64,000 bases of DNA from Clitoria ternatea. Its lineage: Eukaryota > Streptophyta > Magnoliopsida > Fabales > Fabaceae. Of the stretch, positions 1 through 13,735 are shown one piece after another. The stretch spans positions 148,618,501 to 148,682,500 of the forward strand of contig CM075670.1 in NCBI GenBank assembly GCA_037962975.1, given 5' to 3'. A program made the translations under genes and the position numbers. The notes below the pieces were generated by a model. The model ran no database searches, was not told where the DNA came from, and saw nothing but the letters and a program-made list of their open reading frames with translations. Numbering within the stretch: position 1 is the stretch's first letter; every line of letters starts with the position of its first letter.

Positions 1-427
1 TTATTTATGGTCAATTATTATGTAGGTATTAGATTTGGGACCGGATAGTCAATTATTGACTGCCCACAGGATCCCTTATTTACTCTCTTGAATATTATAT
101 TATTATTTATGGTCAAGTATAACCTTGTATTCTTATACATGCTTACTATCTCTTTTTATCGGGTTTTCTCAACTCGGTTACGCTATTCTTCTTATGAAAA
201 GGTCTCTACTTCTCTGTGAATCTCTGTACTAGGTTTCCTTACATTTCCTCAATAGTCTTGTATCTCTTATTTAATATTCCAATAACTTCCTTTCTCACTA
301 ATTTCCTCACACTTGGAATAAGTTAAAGATCAGACTGAAGCCTTAAACTCTCTTCAAAAGGGTTAACAAGACACTCTCAAGATTCCAGAGAGTCTAGAGT
401 CCAGTCCTAAAAACTAGGGCTGTTACA
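1..427 (-). mobile_element. Element D, 3' LTR (partial, runs off window)
   Basis: This is one end of a long terminal repeat of a minus-strand LTR retrotransposon. It ends at 427 in TGTTACA and is followed by a minus-strand polypurine tract. The same sequence recurs, imperfectly, at about 9306-9720 plus 13715-13735, which is the other LTR of D with an insertion. Shared phrases include 'tactagatttgggacc', 'cttatgaaaaggtctc' and 'agtcttgtatctcttattta'. The rest of this LTR lies left of the window, so its target-site duplication cannot be checked. No coding sequence was seen. Confidence 0.8.
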
Positions 428-666
428 CTCTCCCCACCTTTAAGGAATTTCGTCACTGAAAATCACCGCACTCACTACAGTCATCAAGGAAACCTTGGTC
501 ATTGGCCCTCGGTATCCTTGTCTGATGCTTCAACTACTTAAGTTGAATCAAGTAGTTCCTATCACATAAGTCCTATTGACTATCAACAGACGACTTTCAG
601 AGTACATTGAGGTATAATGGACCATACCCTAAGCCTGATAAATCGACCATGCTCTGATACCACCAA
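428..666 (-). mobile_element. Element D, internal region (~240 bp), LARD-like
   Basis: This is the whole sequence between the two D LTRs. On the minus strand it begins with a primer site (TGGTATCAGAGC, complement of 651-662) that matches the 3' part of initiator tRNA-Met. It ends with the polypurine tract AAAGGTGGGGAGAG (complement of 428-441), just before the 3' LTR. The phrase GACGAAATT just upstream of the tract also occurs at that position in elements B and C. There is no gag or pol. Replication would therefore have depended on proteins from another element. A deletion after insertion could also explain the small size. Confidence 0.75.
651..662 (-). promoter_or_regulatory. Primer binding site of D (tRNA-Met type)
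   Basis: The minus strand reads TGGTATCAGAGC, the usual tRNA-iMet-complementary primer site of plant Ty3/gypsy chromoviruses. It sits four bases inside the LTR end at 667. This fixes the element as minus-strand, with its 5' LTR to the right. Confidence 0.85.
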
Positions 667-3516
667 TGTAACACCCTCAGTTAACTAGAGTGAGCTCTTC
701 CACTAGGTCCTTTTACTTAACTGAGAGGTTACAATTTTAGAAAAATATGGAAGTTTTTTTATATGAGAGAATCTGATGGAACAGACACATTATATACAAC
801 TTAATGATATACAATACATGGTCATATTCAACATACCGTACATGCTAAAAATTAGGGGCACACATTCTCCCAGACAAAATATGAAAAGAAAATCATCTAT
901 CTTAATTATCATCGGTCCAAGGAGAGTCTGGATGATTCTTGATGCGAAGTCTACGCCGATCTCTAGGGTGTCAAGTGTATGGTCCAAATAGAGGTCTATA
1001 AAGAGTTGTAAGGGTGAGTATATTCGTCCACAACAAACAGAGAGATGCCATTTTTGACGTCCCTCCCATATAGTACAAGACTATAAAATTTTTGTTTCTA
1101 ATATTCATAACAAGGGTCCCTAATGAATCCATTCTAAGTTTTCTATCATCACTCAATCTCCCTGTTGTCCTAAATATACAAGTTCCTGCTCTCCCCCTCA
1201 CCATTAATTATTTCCTAAAGTTTTAACACCAGTTCCTCAACAAATCATTATCAGTAATATAATAATCGATAATCACAATCATACACAGACTCAATCAGAG
1301 AATATAATGCAATGCATGGGTTCCATTCCATTCAATTGATCTTGTCTTAGCCATCTTGATGCATGTGGCCCTAAAACCATCTCATCCATCATCATTCTCA
1401 TCATACTCATTAGAATCCGTCCTATTCAGGTTACCCCTAAACAAATAATTTCTGAACTAGAGCGATCGAAGCCTACCAAGTCCTTCACATCATATCACTA
1501 GGGACTAAGGACTCATAGGTTCCATATAAGAATGGATTATTCTCATCATATCAATCATAATAGGACTTGGCTCTACATGATCACAGTTAAACTTTGTCTT
1601 TAGTCAATGTACATTAGGTTTGCCTCGGACCTTCTGGCATTGGGCGTGACTCTAAGCCATTGGATACCCAGCCCAATTGTACTCCCAAGATCCTACTTGG
1701 GGATCTAACGCGAATGTTCTCTAGTGTACCCTAGTGTATGCTCCAGTTTCTCAACTTGATCATATACAAATAATACATGTCTCCTTTATAATCTTTCATT
1801 TTTCATTATACTTGTCATCGGTAGGGTCCCCTCAACAGCCACTTTCATTCTTAACATCGGGTATATATCGTCCTTCAAATCTCTTCCAATCATCCTTTAG
1901 AGAAAATAAGACTAGCCAGGGATTTATCCTAAATCACTTATGGTATAATCTTATCAATGTTGGGTAGGACTATTCTAAGGGTATGGGTTGTTTTGGCTAT
2001 GTAGGTATATACTTAGTTCCTACTAATTGTTGGCTGATCGTCTAATTCATTTACCAATATTATCTTTAGTTATTCTCATTATTTTTCTTTAATGCTCATC
2101 ATAATATATTCCCTCTAATAATTAAGAATGAAAGGGATTTGAGTATACATATTCATTATTTCTTGGGTATGAATTTGTGTCTCAGCGCATTAACATCTCG
2201 TCGGATTCATTCATATTTCACTGTTATTCCATTTTCAGGTCCTATTAGGATCCCTATCAAGACATATTCTTGTTTTTATTCTTTACCCAACATTTTATTA
2301 ATGCATCGTACAATATTCATTCCTTTCATCATATGTTTCACCAAACTCATACCACTTATCACACCAACCAAAACATGTAATCCACATAATCATGGACATT
2401 AATTGATTAAGCACACATCACTCATTCAATGAATATATTGATCAAACATGTATTTCATCATGCTCATTTAATTTATTATACTTATAACTTCATACTGGCA
2501 TGTATCTCAATTAACAGATAATTCATATAAGCTAACAAAGTGTACTTATTTCAGTTAGTATATACATAACAGTATATAAATTCATATAATTTAGTCAAAC
2601 ACATAGTACTTTTATTTAAGCTTCATACCAGTCAATCTAACATGCAGATCTATCTAGCCAGTACACTTTTATGAAATAGATGGAGCATATTTTATTTGGT
2701 ATAAGTTGGTTAACCTAAAATATTCTTCTAGTTACTTTATTAACATATCTTCCTTTGCTTTTTAAATCTGGTTATTTAATCATGATTCACTCATAGTTAT
2801 CAGTATGTGCTTATATATATAATATTCATAAAATTCTTAAAATATAATTTGATTATAGCAATTTCATGCGTTGGATTAATTGTAACTTAACTACTTATTA
2901 TTATCATTACTTTTTGGATCTTTGGGTATCTATGTGTTTTCTGCCTCATGATATTTGTCCTCAAGTTGTTAGATCTCGCCTATTTTTTGAACACTGTGGT
3001 TTATTTCCATTTTTATTTAGAAAACATATCAACTAAATCCTGGCTAAAATAACATTTAGATTGAAGAGTAAATAATGTATTTCTACTTTCTGATTAATAA
3101 CTAGAATGAAAATAATTTAAATGATGTGAATTTCACTTAAGAAGTAAAATAGTACTTGGCCATTGCCCTTAGCAGTATGCTTCCTTTTGAATTGAACTCA
3201 TGGGAGGATTTAGGGATAAAGTGGCATTTGGCACTTATTTATAAAATATAGATTTTTCTTAAAACATCATTGACCATTACTCTTATTAGTATACACTATT
3301 AAGTTTGGGAGACTTATGGAGTGTTTGGGAATAAGATAGTATCTGGTCATTTATAAGTACTGAGTAAATCTATCTAGACTTATCGCGTAACATACTTCAT
3401 TCAGGTCCTTTTACTGATTTAATAAAATGGGACATAAGCATGATTGTCGACTCTAAGTCTCATTTCGTTCGGTTAGGAAAATAATAATGATAACAACAAC
3501 AACAATAATAATAATA

Positions 3517-3835
3517 CGGCGGCAGAGCCGACCATTATATTCAGTCAATAAATGACAGAATTTAAATAAATGAAGAAAATTACGCAGGATAAGGCGGCAG
3601 AGCCGACCATTATATCCAATAATATAAATGACAAAAATTAAATAAATAAAGAAAATTGCGAGAGCGGCGGCAGAGCCAACCATTATGCTCAATAATATAA
3701 ATGACAAAAACTAAATAATTAAATAAAGAAAATACTAAAAGCGGCGGCAGAACCGACCATTATGCTCAATGAAAGAAGTACTAAAATTGAACAAGAATTA
3801 AACTACTAAGGGTAGCGGCAAAGTTGACCATTATA
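3517..3835. repeat. Tandem repeat, ~74 bp unit, 5 copies, GC-rich core
   Basis: The core GCGGCGGCAGAGCCGACC followed by ATTAT recurs at about 3517, 3592, 3664, 3741 and 3815. The spacing is about 71-77 bp, with AT-rich filler such as 'ataaatgacaaaaa'. The last copy is degenerate (GCGGCAAAGTTGACC). The array lies within the D LTR. Confidence 0.9.
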
Positions 3836-4906
3836 CTCGATAGTAATTATTTATAATAATAGTAAAAATAATAATAATGATAATATTATTAATAATAGCA
3901 GTGATATAGTTGTTGATAATAATAATTCATGGTTTCATTTTGTTAGGTTTAAGGGTTAACATGTCGATGAAAAATATGATGATTTGGATAGTAGTTTACA
4001 CTTCAAAATAATCATTTCAAACTTTTGGAACCAACATGAATTTACATAATAAAGGTCACGTGCCCGTCCATCCTTATATCCTCATTTATAACGTCTTTTG
4101 AAACTTATCCATTAGAATCCACATAGACACCCATAGTCCTTAATATTTTCACAGTTTAGTATCTATCATGCTCACTTACTCATCACGTTTAGTAATAGCC
4201 AACACAACCAATTAATCACTACACGATAATAAAATATTAATAAAAATTTAAGTAGCTTATTTTTAACGGCAAGAAAGTATCTTAATTTTAGTAACAATTC
4301 CCGAACTTGCCCTTGGATAGGTAAGGACAAAAAGTACCTTAACCTATCTGAACACGGGATTCACCCTAGGATACCCGAGAATTCACCCCCTTACTCATCT
4401 ATACAGTTGGACTCTACACGACGATCAGAGCCTGAATATGTCCACATGAAAAACATCGTCTGGAAGGAGAGAAGGGTGACATGGTAGATGCCCATGGTGG
4501 TGGAAGGTGGTTTGTGGCGACTACAATTTAAACTAATCAGTAGAAATCAAAGGAAACAAAGATATGGTGTGTGAAAGTTTGACACCTGGAGTAAGAATTA
4601 TGTCTGAAACAAGGAAATGTGCTTCCCGGGGCTCTAAAATTATTTTAACTTGGAAAGATGGGTTCACCAAGAAAAATCCTTTAAGAATCAGCTCTTGGGA
4701 TTTTCATCAAAGTTGTAGGGTTTCTTGATACAAAACCATGAAAAAAAGAATAAAGTGATTTAGACATTGTATGGGGGAGATATCTGTGTTTTTCCACAGT
4801 TGGGCTGTTAAGTTACGAAAATTAATCTTCCCAGAAGTTTGGCTTTTTGGGGATAATCGAGCAGGAACTAGCTTTCGAGTTCTACATGAGAATTGTAGAG
4901 GGGTTC

Positions 4907-7900
4907 TGTAACGCCCCAAAAATTAGGGGTATTTTTTTTTTGCGTTTTATGAAGCATTATTAGACAAAGAAATGAAGTGGTAAGACTTAGATCATCACTC
5001 TGCATCTATAAAGGACCTATCTCATATGTGAAGATATGAAAAGGTATTAAATTAAATAAATAAATAGCGGAAGGCATAACTTATTTTAAGAGTATGGATT
5101 AATTGAGTGAAATTATCAAGGACACTTAGAAGAAACAACACCTGATACAGAGGTATGAATTGATTGTATGAAATCATCAAAACACTTAAAAGAATGCTAA
5201 TTTTATATCAAAGAAATATTTAAAGCAAGTATGAATTGATACCAAGTCCATTTATTACCAAACAACATCCAAAAACATGTATTTTCTCATGAATCAGCAC
5301 CATGAATCAATTCCCCAAGAGTGTGAATCGATTCATGTGAGTGAAAATGCAAAAATTGGTGAATCAGGTACTCATGAATTGATTCCCCATTCCTTGAATC
5401 GATTCACGCGAATGACCAAGCCATGAACAGTGAAAACAGGAAAGGATGAATCGATTCAATGCTCAGTGTGAATCGATTCACACGATTCTGCCAGATTGAA
5501 TAGTAAATTCAGAACACTTTAAATTGATTCAAAGACATGTGTGAATCGATTCAAGTCTGGCTTATCAGTTCCCCGCTGCATTTTATGTAGAAAATCATAT
5601 AATTTCCAACTTCTAATCACCCTATCTCATTCAAATCAAATCCAATGGCCACCAAAATTTGACACAAGCTAAAATATATTATTTGTAACGTGAGGCCACT
5701 GGCCGCACTAAAAAATTCCTAAAAACGAGGGAAATATGTGCATAAATGCGTTTAACTCATTTCAAGGTATTTTAAGGCGACTTAGGGGTCTATTCTCTAT
5801 AAAATGGAACCATTCCTTTTTCCATAAGTCACAATTAACATGTTTAAGCTATTGGATTCATCTCATCACATCAAAACTTCATAAATCATAATTTGACCTT
5901 ACTAGTTCCTTATGCATAAACAACCATAACAAATTTCAAATATACTCCATAAAGGATTATAATTCACAATTCTCATCATCCATTCATCGGTTTGGGCAAA
6001 AGTTCAAGTATCATAAATAACACTATGCATCATCAAGGTCATAATCGAAAATTAGCCATACACATAAGTTCCAATTTTCATTCATGACCTTCGAGATCAA
6101 TATCCATCAATCCAAACTACAATGAGCATAAGCCCCTATCATAGACTATACAAAATAATGATTTGTCGGCCAAGGCACTTCCTATACATCTATATACCTC
6201 CTTCATTAAAATGTACTTCAAAAGATTCACCCCACCCATGAGTGCCCTGCATCACAAGTCTAAAAAGTGGACAACATGGGAGAGTGAGTCATATATTCCA
6301 AAAGAATGAATATGAATACCATGTGATCATGTGCATATGTATCACAACATGTATACTTTGCATTCACGCATATTTCATCATCAACTATCATCACATAATA
6401 CAATATATTTGTAAATCAAGCAATGTATAGAATCATACACACAATCTAGTTCTTCAACAAATTGGACTATTACACATCTCATCATTTTACCCAAATCATT
6501 ATTTGGTATTCACATCTTTTATGTTGTCTTAATTCATTTTCTCATCCTCAACACAACCATCATCATAACTCATCACCTTTGGCATACTTCCTTGCTATAT
6601 GCAAATGCTCTTAAGCTAATGCATATGCACAATGGATTATTTCAACAATTGTAGATCTAACTGTGGGAATATATACACTAATTGTGGGATTCAAGTATGA
6701 TCATCTAACCATACCCTATTGCAGTAGTAAAATGTGTACACTTATCATTAAATTACATGCATTTCACCAATCTTTTACTGGTACCAAACCGCATCGCCTA
6801 TCTTGCAACACCTGGTCATTTTCACCATGACCGCGGTAACAACATAATCAACATATGGTGTTACGGGCCGGCCACGACTCATTTCATGGTGGCTGTGATC
6901 CAATGGACCATCGGGGTCTCCTGCTCATCAAGTGCCATCCCCCACAAGGGTCGGCCATATGTAGCTCCCCGTAGCAATACATAGGCGACTTCGTGACTTA
7001 CACACCGAGTCATAGGGGAACATAAAATTTTGCTTGTGCACCGAGCCACCCTCCCACTGGGTCAGCCGAGGGAACTCCCCTAATGTTCCAACATCGGTGG
7101 CTATGCAGTATGCCATGGATGCAAATGCCAATCATATGCATTCCTCACTCTATGCATCCTATTCATGCCACTCATCAATCATCATTATCATCATCACCAA
7201 CACTACCACAAGGTTTTTAGTAGATTTATTATCGTTAGTTATTGCCATTGGTTTAAGTTTTCATGTGGCATTCTCAATAATTGTCATTAACATAATTCAA
7301 TTCCATCATCAAACACGACGACATCAATCTTTCACTATCAAACAGGATATGTTATTTATTCACACCCATTCTCAATCAAATATCAACTATATTCATTTTA
7401 TATTTATGGTGGATATAGGTATAACATTATACTCAACACACCACATTGTCAAACAATCCACACCACCATATAGCTCACCATAATTATTCCAAATGCATCA
7501 ATGCATATTGCCAAAACACATCACCAACATCATACACAATATTACAAGCAAGGCAAACATGCATATTTTCACATATGATAATCTAATACCATTCAATTCA
7601 TGCATTTTGAACATAAAGACTCTTCTCCTACCTCAAGAGAAGAATTCTGATTGATACGACGTACCCGCCTCATCATTCGGAATGGATCCTACATTAACAT
7701 ACATGTAAAATCTCAATCAAGCAATTATTCAGGACATGGTTTAAGACTCTAATTACTACTCACCATATATACTAATTTCATGACATGAATAAACCATACC
7801 ATAGACACCTTTTTCATCATTTATTAGATTTCGGTAATTCCTTATTATTATACCATCTTCATTATATCAAAGGCTATAAGACCCCATAGCCTAACATTCA

Positions 7901-8841
7901 TAAAAATACTCCATTTACCAACACTCATACCTTCAATATTATGTATTCCCTCTCAAATATATTATTCAACCAACATTTTTATTTTCCCCAAATCTTAAAA
8001 GTTAGGGCTTCACCTAAAACCCAATAACATTCATAAATAATCATTAATCTTTTATCTCCTTCCAACAACAAGTTCATCTTCCTCATTTATTACCATTAAA
8101 GTTTACATTTATGACAACCCACTATAAGGTTTATACATTTATGGCTTCCATTAAATACCCCATTCACCTACATTACTCCCCCAAGCTATAATAACTCATC
8201 ACCAAGGCATTAAACCCAACAAAAATGGTGAGAAGAGCTTACCTCACCCAAAATGAAAATGGGTTCCAAAGAGGGGGAGAGAGCAATTAAAATGGAGAAG
8301 AGAGGAAGAGAATCTAAGCTTCAAGCTCCTCCTATGCCAATAGGGAAAACGAAAATGGAAGGGAGAGGAGGCACCACCAATTTGCTTAGGTTTTTGGAAG
8401 GAGGAGAAGAAAAGATAAAGAAGAAGAAGAAATGAAATGTGTTTACCAAAGGAGATAGAGAGCCAACGTGAAATGAAGAGAGTAAAAGAGAGTTTGTGTT
8501 TTAATGTTTGGCTTCTCATTAAAATTTCACCATTTTATGACAAACAGGATCTCTGTTCGAGGTCAATACTTTATCTAAAAATTATTCTGAATACATATTC
8601 AGACTCCCAATAATATTCTTAATAGCCCTGACCGCTATCATCCCCATTGAAGATACTTGGTCGGACACCCATATTCTAATCGGGCTTAATTTCAACCTAT
8701 TCGGCTCCAATAAATTACTAACAGTCCCCAAGAATATTAATTTAATTATTTCCAATATTTTGGGACATTAAATAACCCACATACAACTATTTAATAATTA
8801 TTTCTTTAATTAGTCCTTTATTTAAAATTTAGGGTGTTACA
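4907..8841 (-). mobile_element. Solo LTR S1 (element C family), TSD GGTTC
   Basis: The LTR runs from TGTAACGCCCC at 4907 to GGGTGTTACA at 8841. It is flanked by the identical 5-bp duplication GGTTC at 4902-4906 and 8842-8846, and sits inside the D LTR. There is no primer site, polypurine tract or coding region, which fits a solo LTR left by LTR-LTR recombination. Orientation is inferred because its reverse complement resembles the element C LTR: the block 6757-7110 corresponds to 60540-60890. A splice-donor-like GAGGTAAGCT lies on the minus strand at about 8236-8245. The reading frames at 7034-7483 and 8244-8519 are not genes. Confidence 0.85.
5280..5560. repeat. Cluster of GAATCGATTC palindromes
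   Basis: The 10-bp perfect palindrome GAATCGATTC and near variants (GAATCAATTC, GAATTGATTC) occur about ten times at irregular 20-60 bp spacing inside S1. A matching cluster occurs in the related C LTR at 59260-59400. Confidence 0.85.
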
Positions 8842-9720
8842 GGTTCGATACAAGGATAAAGAAATTGCAACACACCGATTCTAAGCTCGTATGAGTGAGT
8901 GATGATTTTTCTCGTAAATTAATGAGATTTAACGAGATTAAATAGCAAGTTTTCAGAGAGTAAAAATTTAGATTGTTAGGTTTTTCATAACAAAGAAACC
9001 AAGAAGAGAAATGCTTGATTCCGATGCCATATAAAAAAGTTAGGCATAAAACACAAAGTGTTAGAGGCGAACTCAGGGGTCCTGTTTTAACTGAGTAGTT
9101 TTTCCAAGAAATGAGGTTGATGGGGTCCGAATTAGAGTTTGGGCTCTTTAGGAGACGTGTTTGAATTACTGAAATGATTCATTAGGGACTGCTCGTGTTG
9201 GGATAGGACATCCCAAAGTGTATAAACGAATGACCAAGGGCCCTTTTTTTGTATAAAACAGGTGTGCGGGAACTGACTCGATTCTTTCTTGTTTTACGTG
9301 AATGATGGTACTATTTTAACTAGATTATTATCTAGGTACTAGATTTGGGACCAGATAGTCAATTCTTGACTACCTGCAAGGTCCCTTATTTACTATCCCA
9401 AATATTATATTATTATTAATGGTTAAGTATAACCTTGTATTATCATACACGCTTACTATCTCTTTTTATCTGGTTTTCTCATTTCAGTTACACTATTCTT
9501 CTTATGAAAAGGTCTCCGCCTTTGTGTTAATCTCTATACTAGGTTTCCTTACATTTCCTCACTAGTCTTGTATCTCTTATTTAATATTCTATTAACTTCC
9601 TTTCAAACTAATTTCCTCACACTTAGAACAAGTTAGACATCAGACCGAAGCCTTAAACTCTCTTCAGAAGGCCTAACAGGATACTCTCAAGATTCCGGAG
9701 AGTCTGGAGTTTGTCCTAAA
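8842..9720 (-). mobile_element. Element D, 5' LTR, second segment
   Basis: This is D LTR sequence between the S1 and S2 insertions. From about 9306 it parallels the left LTR at 1-418. It ends with CTAAA at 9716-9720, which is the left target-site duplication of S2. No gene was seen. Confidence 0.75.
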
Positions 9721-12700
9721 TGTGACGCCCTGATTTTAGGGGGAAAATTTTCGCGAATTAATTAAAGAATAACCTGGATCCATAATAAAAACACTCCCTT
9801 ATATGAAGATAAGAGAGCTGGCCCCATGGCCAAGAAGAAAAGACAGGGAAGGCAAAGGAATTAAAACCATTCACACAGAAGCACCGACAGCGCCTGAGCG
9901 AACCACAATACAACATGCACTCGCTCAAGCGAGATCCAAATCCGCTTGAGCGAGGCCGACCAACTTGCTCGGGCGAATCCCCATTCGCTTAAGCGAATCC
10001 GACCCCAAGCCTTCCACCAACACACACTCGCTGAAGCGAAGCCTTCATTCGCTGAAGCGAGAAGCCACACTCGGCATTCCCATCACTCGGGAATCGAGAC
10101 AATCATTCATTCGGTAAACAATCAGGTCCAGTCAGAATTCATGCCTAAGTCCTCTCGGAATTTAATATCTTAGTCCACTCAGCATTATGGGGTTCCGCCA
10201 CTCGGGAACTACCCCAACAGTCACCTCACTCGGCAACCCATAACTTAGTCTCTCAATTTTATTCACAGAGTTAACATAAAGATCCACTCGGAAAATGAGG
10301 GTATTCCCACTCGGATTCCATAAGCCCTCACGCTCGGATATTATCCAATCAAACCACTCGGTATAATTCAACCTCGAGTCACTCGGTAAACATCAACCAT
10401 TTAGCACTCGGCATAACAGAACTCCCTTACTCAGAGAGTACATAGACTTCCTCTCAGCCATAAATCACTCAGTTAACACTTATATTTCTCTTCACTCGGG
10501 GAAAATCACAACATCAAGTCACACCCGGACTCATTCTATAACTTAGTCACTCAAATTACATATTACCCTATTCACTCGGAATAGGTTCCCATATTCACTC
10601 GGGATACATTCATAATTCATACACTTAGAATATAATCAATCTGAGTCATTACAACAACACTCCTCTTGGAAGAGGATCACTCGGATTTCCACTTGGATTA
10701 CTCGAATCATTCCCCACTTGGGGTTCACCATATATTCTTCACTCGGAATCCACACGAGCCATTATCACACAGTAAGAGGCTCACACATGAGTTACACTCG
10801 GATATGGAGTCCCATACATAAGACTCACTTGGAAAAGCAACTAAGCCACATATATTCCACTCAGGATTCATCAACTTAGAGATATTCATACATCATCATT
10901 TCCTAGTCGATAGGAAGCATCAAATCAACATAAATCACTTGTATAGATATATTCTCTAATTCCAAGTCCGACTACTACTACAGCAATACACTTCCACCGA
11001 TTCATAACCATGTTATCAACATAACATATATATATATATACATACGCATACACTCGGATTCTTATCTTTATACTTCTCATTCACCAACACATTCAGTCGG
11101 TATGCATATAATACCATCACTCAAAGTATATATATATATATATTAACATGCACTCGGGTTTCCAATAACCCAACTTCAATACATATATAAAGTGTATTCA
11201 TTATACAACGTTAATATGAGTCGGCCAAGGCTTAATACATCAAAGACACTCAGTACATTACATTATGTACACAACCACATCAATAAACACCCAACACTCG
11301 GGTTTAAGACCACCACATCATCCAAACCGACCTGCATACACTGAAAAATGTTGTAGGGGTGAGCATTACATATTAAATGACAGATATTGGCTCGGATTAA
11401 TCATAGAATCCATAACATGCCATAACACACAACATCAATCAGCATATAAACAGTGCCATTCAACATGAACAATCACAAGCATCTTCCGATCGGGATTTCA
11501 CCCATTTCACTCGGCTATAAAGCTCAATTTACTCAGTACAAGTATACTGACTCACTCAGATTTCTCTCAACCCCGAGACTATATCAACATTATTCATACT
11601 CCGAGCCATGCTCAAGGAGTCTGTCCGAGCCCAGCTCCAGGACTTAGCCATATTCACCATATGTGGTCATCTGATTGCCGATCGGTATAGGAGTCCAACG
11701 CATTCTAGTGCCGAATCGGATGCATACGGTTTCATTCACTCGGCGTTCAACGCCAATGCACTCAGCATTTCATCAAGGGTCTCATTTCACGCTTAGTGCC
11801 CCAGGCACTGCCCGAGTCCAACCCGGGTCTTTCATCATATTCAACATTAGGACCCCGTCCTCTTCACTCGGGATTATACCCTCGTGGCACCCCGCAAGGT
11901 GTTCATATTCAATAACTCAATAACACGTATGCATATAAATTCAACTCATATTCATTCGATTTCCCACTCGGAAATCTGCGTTCAACATCATGTGCACTCG
12001 GCAATTCAACAACAATCAGATGACTCGGCTTATACCACATCCACTCGGCAATCCTATGCCATCCACTTGGCAATCACTATGCCGTTCACTCGGCAATCAC
12101 TATGCCATTCACTCGGATTATCATCTATTCACAAGACTCATAGGTTGTTTCATGGGATACACTCGAACTTAGCATTTCCTAAGCCTCACACACCATGGTA
12201 TAGGAAATTCCACTAGGGAATCAACTCTAATAGTCATCCCATGCCAATATTTCTCTCGATATTAGTCATAACAGCCCCCAATCTTCCATTCATCATAAAC
12301 ATATGCATCAATACACATTACATTCATCTAAATGTATAATTTCACACAGGAATTAGTGGAGGGCCACACCATGCACTCAATATCAATATAACATGCATCT
12401 CAAGCATCATAACAAATTCATTATCATAAACATCAATATATACTGCATGGACGGACATCAATCACATCAAAATAAACATAAACATCATACATATCCGGGC
12501 CACTAATCACTCGGAAATCAACAAAAACAACACACATCAAATGTCACGCATCATAGTGAGGGAGTTTCACCCGGAAACCTGTCCAGAAATCCATGCATTT
12601 GAGATGCAAAGCCCCCTTACCTGGATGAAGCTTTTAGGAGTCACATGGGTCACTTGGCCCAGCCATAGCAGCTTCTGCTTGGCATTCCAACGTAGGAAGG

Positions 12701-13714
12701 CCACACAGCTTCCCTGCCAACCAGCATCAGTCTTCGGCCTTTCGCTCAAGCCACACATGCACTCGCTTGAGCGAAAATGGTCCAGTGACCATTCCTTCAC
12801 TGGCTCGCTCAAGCGTAACCATTCTCGCTTGAGCGAGATACGTCCAGAAGCTCATCAACACTCCATGCTCTACTCTGCTCTGCCTCCCAGTCAGTGGAGA
12901 AGCTTCCAAGCTCCACCTAACCATAACTCCTTCCTCACAATGTCACAGCCTCAACACAATGGACCATCTTCCATAACAAGGCACCACACAGCTGTAGGCT
13001 CCAACCTAGCCCAAACAGCCTCATCAACTAGAGGAAGAAGAAGGAGGAAGAAGAAGCACAACCAGGAGGACAAAAGAGGGATCCTGAACCCAACCTCCAC
13101 GCACAGCACCATGCTATTCCTCATCACCACGCAGCCGTAGGAAGGATTCTCAACCTTCAAGGCACCCAGTACCACATTGGACTCCACCACCATGCAGCTC
13201 CACTCGGTTCTAACACCATACGTGAGTGGAAGAAGAAGAAGATGAAGGAGAAGATGAAGATGAAGCAGCAGAGAAGGAGGAAGCAAGAACTTCATAGAGT
13301 TTTAGAGAGAAGGAGAAGCATTTCTCTCATCAGAACATACACCAACGAGGAAAATGAAGAAAGTGAGGAGGAAAACCAAAGCTGAAGCCTTATCAACACA
13401 CCTCCATCATCTCACTTTCCCACTCAGCCCCATCATCACGCTGCTCTGCCACAGCTCCTCAAACAACCATCACTTCTTCATTTAATGCAAGTCCTTTAGC
13501 ATTTAATGCTAATTCTCTCAGCACTCATTACACACATCCAACATGGACAAGAGAGAGAGAACCGGACCCATTAACCACCAAAGGCATATATTATTAATAT
13601 TATTATAACACAATAAATTGCCTAATTGGTAATTAATCCTTAATTAACCATTAATCTCATTAATCCATAACCTTAATCTAAATTTATAATTATTTAAAAA
13701 TCTGGGATGTTACA
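9721..13714 (-). mobile_element. Solo LTR S2, TSD CTAAA
   Basis: This is a 4.0-kb LTR running from TGTGACGCCC to GGGATGTTACA. It is flanked by CTAAA at 9716-9720 and 13715-13719, and inserted in the D LTR. It carries many CACTCGG motifs (about 10050-12120) and CGCTTGAGCG palindromes near both ends of that array (9905-10060 and 12750-12840). The minus orientation is inferred from a purine-rich stretch at 13010-13320 (pyrimidine-rich on the minus strand) that is followed by minus-strand splice-like sites at 12620 and 11341. The 199-codon frame at 12541-13140 overlaps these elements and is probably not a gene. Confidence 0.85.
11341..12620 (-). other. Putative intron inside LTR S2
   Basis: The minus-strand donor CCAG/GTAAGGGGGC lies at 12620. 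The acceptor block reads CTCACCCCTAC, then CATTTTTCAG, and ends at 11341. The same donor and acceptor pair occurs in LTRs B, A and S3. This is inferred from motifs only; there is no transcript evidence. Confidence 0.45.
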
Positions 13715-13735
13715 CTAAAAACCAAGGCTGTTATA

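Larger units (their letters stand above)
667..13735 (-). mobile_element. Element D, 5' LTR, interrupted by two solo LTRs
   Basis: The LTR starts in TGTAACACCC at 667 next to the primer site and ends in TGTTATA at 13735, a decayed TGTTACA. It matches the left D LTR end. Subtracting S1, S2 and their target-site duplications leaves about 5.1 kb. It is AT-rich, with a GC-richer patch near 1620-1720 and a tandem repeat near 3517-3835. The short reading frames inside it (for example 776-991 and 2139-2402) lack family signatures. D-derived stretches are 667-4906, 8842-9720 and 13715-13735. Confidence 0.75.

Noticed and set aside
7034..7483. 149-codon frame in S1
   Set aside because: LTR sequence of the C family; the corresponding C region has no matching open frame.
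10050..12120. Regularly spaced short repeats suggesting a CRISPR-like array
   Set aside because: The motif is only 7-9 bp, spacing is irregular, and the context is a plant LTR.
12541..13140. 199-codon plus-strand frame in S2
   Set aside because: It covers CGCTTGAGCG palindromes and a GAAGAAG leader, runs against the presumed LTR sense and has no recognisable domain.
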